Part shown: positions 31,979 through 35,315 of the stretch, one piece after another | Layout of the letters: every line of letters begins with the position of its first letter | Position numbering within the stretch: the first letter of the stretch is position 1 | Origin: Gammaproteobacteria bacterium | GTDB lineage: Bacteria > Pseudomonadota > Gammaproteobacteria > SZUA-140 | Direction of reading: 5' to 3' | NCBI GenBank assembly: GCA_016218365.1 | Contig: JACREF010000031.1 | Coordinates: 1-35,315 of the forward strand | Length of the DNA: 35,315 bases | Translations under genes and position numbers: made by a program | The notes under the pieces: model-generated | Seen by the model: only the letters and a program-made list of their open reading frames with translations | Told to the model about the DNA's origin: nothing | The model's database searches: none

Positions 31979-32911
31979 ATGTGGTTTAAGAATCTGCGAC
32001 TCTACCGGTTGACCGGGCCCTTTACGCTGTCGGCGCAGGCGCTGGATCAGCAACTGGCCTCCAGGGCGTTTGCCCCCTGCGCCCGCACCGCGACCTTCAG
32101 CTATGGCTGGGAGTCCCCGTTCGGCAGCACCAACCCCTTGCAGGTGCATGCCGTCAATGGCTGTTTGCTGATCTGTGCCCGCCGCGACGAGAAGATCATG
32201 CCGGCCGGGGTGTTGCGTCATATGGTGCGCAACAAGGTGGCGGCCCTGGAACAATCCCAGCAGCGCAAGGTGCACAAGCGCGAGCGCGAGGCGATCCGCG
32301 ACGAGGTCATCCAGGATGTGCTGCCCAGGGCGCTGCTGCGCTCGTCACTGACCCACGCCTATTTGTGGCCATCCCAGGGCTGGTTGATCATCGACACCGC
32401 CAGCACCAAGGCGGCTGAGGCCCTGATAGGATTGCTGCGGGCGACACTGGGCAGTTTTGTTGTCGAGCCGCTGAGTGTCCAGCACACGCCTGCGGCCGTC
32501 ATGACCCAGTGGCTGATGCAACGCGCCATGCCTGCGGGCCTGGTGGCAGAGGATGAGTGTGTATTGCAGGACCCCTTTCAGGATGGCGGCACGGTCAGGT
32601 GCCGCGGTCTGGACCTGGCGGGCGCCGAGGTTCGCGCCCATCTGGAGGCTGGAAAACTGGTGACGCGGCTGGCTTTGTGCTGGAATGAATCGTTGTCGCT
32701 GGTGCTGGAACAGGATCTGGCCATCAAACGCCTGCATTTTGCCGACCTGTTGCGTAGCCGGTCCGAGGACATAGGCCATGAAGATGCGGCCGCCCAGCTC
32801 GACGCGGATTTTGCAATCATGACGCTGGAGTTGTCACGCGTGCTGACGGCGCTGGTTCAGATGTTTGGTGGTGTAGCCTCAGCCAGTCAGCCTGCCGTTC
32901 AGGCCGCCTGA
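31979..32911 (+). CDS. rdgC: Recombination-associated protein RdgC
   Basis: A 310-residue protein, normal for RdgC (about 300). It starts MWFKNLRLYRLT, has WESPFG and CLLICARRDEKIMPAGVLRHMVRNKVAALEQSQQRKVHKREREAIRDEVIQDVLPRAL, and FAIMTLELSRVL near the end, all typical of RdgC. RdgC is a ring-shaped DNA-binding protein that limits RecA and takes part in replication and recombination. No operon partner is obvious; argC follows after about 50 bases. Confidence 0.95.
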   Translation: MWFKNLRLYRLTGPFTLSAQALDQQLASRAFAPCARTATFSYGWESPFGSTNPLQVHAVNGCLLICARRDEKIMPAGVLRHMVRNKVAALEQSQQRKVHKREREAIRDEVIQDVLPRALLRSSLTHAYLWPSQGWLIIDTASTKAAEALIGLLRATLGSFVVEPLSVQHTPAAVMTQWLMQRAMPAGLVAEDECVLQDPFQDGGTVRCRGLDLAGAEVRAHLEAGKLVTRLALCWNESLSLVLEQDLAIKRLHFADLLRSRSEDIGHEDAAAQLDADFAIMTLELSRVLTALVQMFGGVASASQPAVQAA

Positions 32912-32959
32912 GTACAGGCACCGGCTGGATCACTTTTCTCTAAGAGGATGGGTGTTCGG

Positions 32960-34003
32960 ATGTCGACACGGAAGATCCGGGTGGCGGTGGTGGGTGGCAC
33001 GGGTTATACCGGTGTGGAGTTGCTGCGGCTGTTATTGGCACACCCGCAGGTCGAGCTGACGGCGATCACGTCGCGGGCCGAGGCCGGGCAGCGTGTCGTT
33101 GACCTGTTTCCTAACCTGCGCGGCCGGACTGCGTTGCGTTTCGCCGCGCCCGATGTGGCGCTGCTGGCCGACAGTGACCTGGTCTTTTTTGCCACCCCCA
33201 ATGGTACGGCGATGAAGATGGCAGCGGAGCTGTTGTCGCGGCAGACCCGGATCATTGATCTCGCGGCTGATTTCCGCCTGCGTGATGCTGCGTTATGGCA
33301 GCAATGGTACGGCATCGAACACGCCTGTCCGGAATTGTTGTCCGAGGCGGTGTACGGCCTGCCCGAGGTCAATCGCGTGCAGATCCGCAACGCCGCTCTG
33401 GTGGCCAATCCCGGCTGTTATCCGACCGCGGTCCAGCTGGGCCTTCTGCCTTTACTCTCCTCCGGCACAGTGGATTTTTCATCGCTGATTGCCGATAGCA
33501 AATCCGGGGTCAGTGGCGCCGGTCGCAAGGCCGAGGTGGGTTTTCTGCTCAGCGAGGCCTCCGAGAACATGAAGGCCTATGCGGTGGCCGGGCACCGGCA
33601 TCTGCCGGAAATACAACAAGGCCTGACGGCGGCGACCGGTCACAAGGTGGGCTTGACGTTTGTCCCGCACCTGACGCCGATGATCCGCGGTATCCACGCG
33701 ACATTATATGCGCGTCTGACCGGGGAGCCGGGCAACCTGCAGGCCATGTATGCGGAATACTACCGCAATGAGCCGTTTGTCGATGTGCTGGAAGAGGGTG
33801 CCCACCCCGAGACCCGTTCGGTACGCGGCGCCAATGTCTGCCGCATCGCGGTGCATCGCCCGCAACAGGGTGATACGGTCGTGGTGTTGTCAGTGATCGA
33901 CAATCTGGTAAAGGGGGCGGCAGGACAGGCGGTGCAGAATATGAACATCATGTTCCAGTTTGATGAAACCCTCGGCATCAGCCAGACGGCCTTGCTGCCC
34001 TAG
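32960..34003 (+). CDS. argC: N-acetyl-gamma-glutamyl-phosphate reductase
   Basis: A 347-residue enzyme of arginine biosynthesis that reduces N-acetylglutamyl phosphate to the semialdehyde with NADPH. The dinucleotide-binding loop is [18 protein letters not shown] at the N-terminus, and the catalytic Cys153 lies in [17 protein letters not shown] and [14 protein letters not shown] are the other family motifs. ATG 32948 and 32960 are both in frame. AAGAGG abuts the first and is 12 bases from the second, and the second gives the usual N-terminus. The order argC, DUF6776-like, bactofilin, erpA is common in gammaproteobacteria. Confidence 0.96.
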   Translation: MSTRKIRVAVVGGTGYTGVELLRLLLAHPQVELTAITSRAEAGQRVVDLFPNLRGRTALRFAAPDVALLADSDLVFFATPNGTAMKMAAELLSRQTRIIDLAADFRLRDAALWQQWYGIEHACPELLSEAVYGLPEVNRVQIRNAALVANPGCYPTAVQLGLLPLLSSGTVDFSSLIADSKSGVSGAGRKAEVGFLLSEASENMKAYAVAGHRHLPEIQQGLTAATGHKVGLTFVPHLTPMIRGIHATLYARLTGEPGNLQAMYAEYYRNEPFVDVLEEGAHPETRSVRGANVCRIAVHRPQQGDTVVVLSVIDNLVKGAAGQAVQNMNIMFQFDETLGISQTALLP

Positions 34004-34051
34004 GCCGCGATGCGGAACCGTAACCTGCAACCCGGCGTGTAACCTGGCTAA

Positions 34052-34777
34052 ATGGCAGCGAAAAACTCTCATGTGATCATCCGCCAGCGTCACCCGCTGC
34101 TGCAAAAGGGCGGGTACGTGCTGGCCGGGCTGGCCGTGCTGCTGGGGATCTGGCTGGCCTTTGACTATGGCCGCGCGCGCGCCGGTTTCGACAGTGGCCG
34201 GGCCGGTGACCGGCAATCGCTATTGCAGACCAAGATTGATGACCTCGAGGATATTAACGAGGAGTTGCGGAATCAGAATGCGGTGCTGGTCCAGGCCAGT
34301 CAGGTCGATCGCAAGGCCTATATGGACGTGGAGCAGAGCCTGAAGGGGCTGCAGGACGAGATCCTTGAGCTGAAGCAGGAGATCACCTTTTATCAGGGGA
34401 TCGTCAGTCCCAATGGATCGGCACGTGGCGTGCGGGTCCAGGATTTCAGGCTCAGCAAGGGCGGCAGCAGTGGCGCATTTCATTATGAGTTTGTATTGAT
34501 GCAGGTGGTCTCCGGCAGCACCCAGGTCAAGGGTGTTGCCGAGATGACCATCGTCGGCCTGCTGCATAACCAGCCGCATGAGCTGCGTTATGCCGATGTC
34601 ATACAGGGCGAAAACAGGCAGCTGGCCTTTCAGTTCAAGTTCTTCCAGAAGCTGACAGGTGATATGGTATTGCCCGACGGGTTTGTCCCGCAGCAGGTCA
34701 AGGTGCGGGTGATACCCGAGGAGAAGAAGCTGGCGCCGGTCGAGAAATCCTATGACTGGAACGAGTTGATCGCGTAA
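34052..34777 (+). CDS. DUF6776-like membrane coiled-coil protein
   Basis: A 241-residue protein. One membrane helix (about 22-38: VLAGLAVLLGIWLAFDY) precedes a coiled coil (about 55-110: LQTKIDDLEDINEELRNQNAVLVQ and LKGLQDEILELKQEITFYQGIV). A beta-rich C-terminal domain follows, with FHYEFVLMQV and PDGFVPQQVKVRVIPEE. This layout and its place between argC and a bactofilin gene fit the DUF6776 family. It ends 13 bases before the bactofilin start, so the two are probably co-transcribed and may cooperate at the inner membrane. Confidence 0.82.
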   Translation: MAAKNSHVIIRQRHPLLQKGGYVLAGLAVLLGIWLAFDYGRARAGFDSGRAGDRQSLLQTKIDDLEDINEELRNQNAVLVQASQVDRKAYMDVEQSLKGLQDEILELKQEITFYQGIVSPNGSARGVRVQDFRLSKGGSSGAFHYEFVLMQVVSGSTQVKGVAEMTIVGLLHNQPHELRYADVIQGENRQLAFQFKFFQKLTGDMVLPDGFVPQQVKVRVIPEEKKLAPVEKSYDWNELIA

Positions 34778-34790
34778 AGGAGAGCATGCG

Positions 34791-35207
34791 ATGTGGGGAG
34801 ACAGTAAAAAACAGAAGACCGGGAAGGTCGATACGTTGATCGGTTCCAACACCGAATTGCACGGTGATGTGATGTTCAGTGGCGGGCTGCATATCGATGG
34901 CCGCATCAAGGGTAATGTGATCGCCGGCAGCCAGGGCGGGGCTGCGACGCTGCTGGTGCTCAGTGACAAGGGCTCGATCGAGGGCGAGGTGCGGGTGCCC
35001 TTTATGATCATCAACGGCCTGGTCGTTGGCAATCTCTACGCTGCGGAATCGGTAGAGCTGTCACAGAACGCCCGGATCACCGGCAATGTCTATTACAACC
35101 GCATCGAGATCGCCCTGGGCGCCGAGGTCAATGGCAGCCTGGTGCACCAGGAGGATTTGTCCAAGGGGGCGTCCTCCGGCAAGTCGCCAGCGGGTGGCGG
35201 TAAGTAG
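34791..35207 (+). CDS. Bactofilin, polymer-forming cytoskeletal protein
   Basis: A 138-residue protein. The bactofilin beta-helix is clear: TLIGSNTELHGDVMFSGGLHIDGRIKGNV, then GSIEGEVRVPFMIINGLVVGNLYAAESVELSQNARITGNVYYNRIEIALGAEVNGSL. Short disordered ends (SKKQKTGK and a Gly/Ser/Lys tail) flank it. Bactofilins self-assemble into filaments that localise cell-wall or envelope proteins. Start 34791 follows AAAGGAGA. Its TAG lies within the erpA promoter region. Confidence 0.95.
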   Translation: MWGDSKKQKTGKVDTLIGSNTELHGDVMFSGGLHIDGRIKGNVIAGSQGGAATLLVLSDKGSIEGEVRVPFMIINGLVVGNLYAAESVELSQNARITGNVYYNRIEIALGAEVNGSLVHQEDLSKGASSGKSPAGGGK

Positions 35208-35236
35208 TTGACTAAAACTCTATGGAATAGTATCCT
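35204..35236 (+). promoter_or_regulatory. erpA promoter with possible IscR type-1 site
   Basis: TTGACT (35208-35213) and TATCCT (35231-35236), separated by 17 bases, make a good sigma-70 promoter. TAGTTGACTA (35205-35214) matches the left half of the IscR type-1 consensus as I remember it, and the right half (to 35228, ending GGAAT) matches partly. IscR control of erpA is established in E. coli. An 8-bp inverted repeat ATGGAATA/TATTCCAT (35222-35244) overlaps the -10 region. Confidence 0.6.
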
Positions 35237-35265
35237 TATTCCATCTATATAGTAGGGGGATGACC

Positions 35266-35315
35266 ATGTCAGCCAATGCAGCAGCAATCGAGGCACCGAG
35301 CTTGTTGTTCACCGA
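35266..35315 (+). CDS. erpA: Iron-sulfur cluster insertion protein ErpA (5' end only)
   Basis: Only the first 16-17 codons are inside the window. They encode a short Ala-rich leader and then APSLLFT, the usual beginning of ErpA (xPLxFTD). ErpA is an A-type carrier that delivers [4Fe-4S] clusters. ATG 35266 is 6 bases from AGGGGG; ATG 35260 abuts it. Identification rests on the few residues, the conserved gene order after bactofilin, and the IscR-like promoter. Confidence 0.8.
   Translation, partial: MSANAAAIEAPSLLFT

Noticed and set aside
1-35315. tRNA, rRNA, phage or transposase genes
   Set aside because: None recognised on either strand. Apart from the intergenic palindromes, there is no sign of a mobile element boundary.

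Overview
The window looks like chromosomal DNA from a high-GC gammaproteobacterium. The order argC, a coiled-coil membrane protein, bactofilin and erpA at the right end, together with rdgC and a Bat/MoxR operon, is typical of that class. I cannot name the genus. No rRNA, tRNA, CRISPR array, transposase or phage gene was recognised.

Left part (about 1-19.2 kb, + strand). A small porin-like gene ends in a clear rho-independent terminator. A gene-free stretch of about 700 bp follows, filled with palindromic REP-like elements that include a 205-bp tandem duplication. Then comes a tightly packed cluster: tetraheme cytochrome, parvulin-type prolyl isomerase, cysteine-free outer-membrane beta-barrel, two triheme cytochromes, a lipoprotein with a cupredoxin-like domain, a third triheme cytochrome, two NHL beta-propeller lipoproteins, an 11-heme cytochrome, a ResB/CcsA pair for System II cytochrome c maturation, a TPR protein, a DsbA-like thiol oxidoreductase, and a lipoprotein with Ig-like domains and eight propeller-like repeats. 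The five cytochromes carry 24 CXXCH motifs. Many junctions overlap by 4 bp or abut. The reading I favour is a self-contained export, folding, heme-loading and outer-membrane assembly system for multiheme cytochromes. That would serve extracellular electron transfer and possibly a cytochrome filament. This is inferred from gene content and not demonstrated.

Middle part (about 19.2-29.6 kb, - strand). Reading along transcription: a PreP-like M16 metalloprotease, a secreted protein of unknown function, MoxR ATPase, DUF58 protein, DUF4381-like protein, a VWA membrane protein (BatA-like), a VWA+TPR protein (BatB/BatC-like) and BatD. The last six overlap or nearly abut. The operon runs head-on into the cytochrome cluster, and the two terminal stop codons lie within 7 bp of each other.

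Right part (29.7-35.3 kb). An HDOD signalling protein (-) is divergent from a short DUF1631-like protein (+). Then follow a small secreted two-cysteine protein, rdgC, argC, a DUF6776-like protein, bactofilin, and the beginning of erpA, cut by the window edge. The erpA promoter overlaps a plausible IscR type-1-like site.
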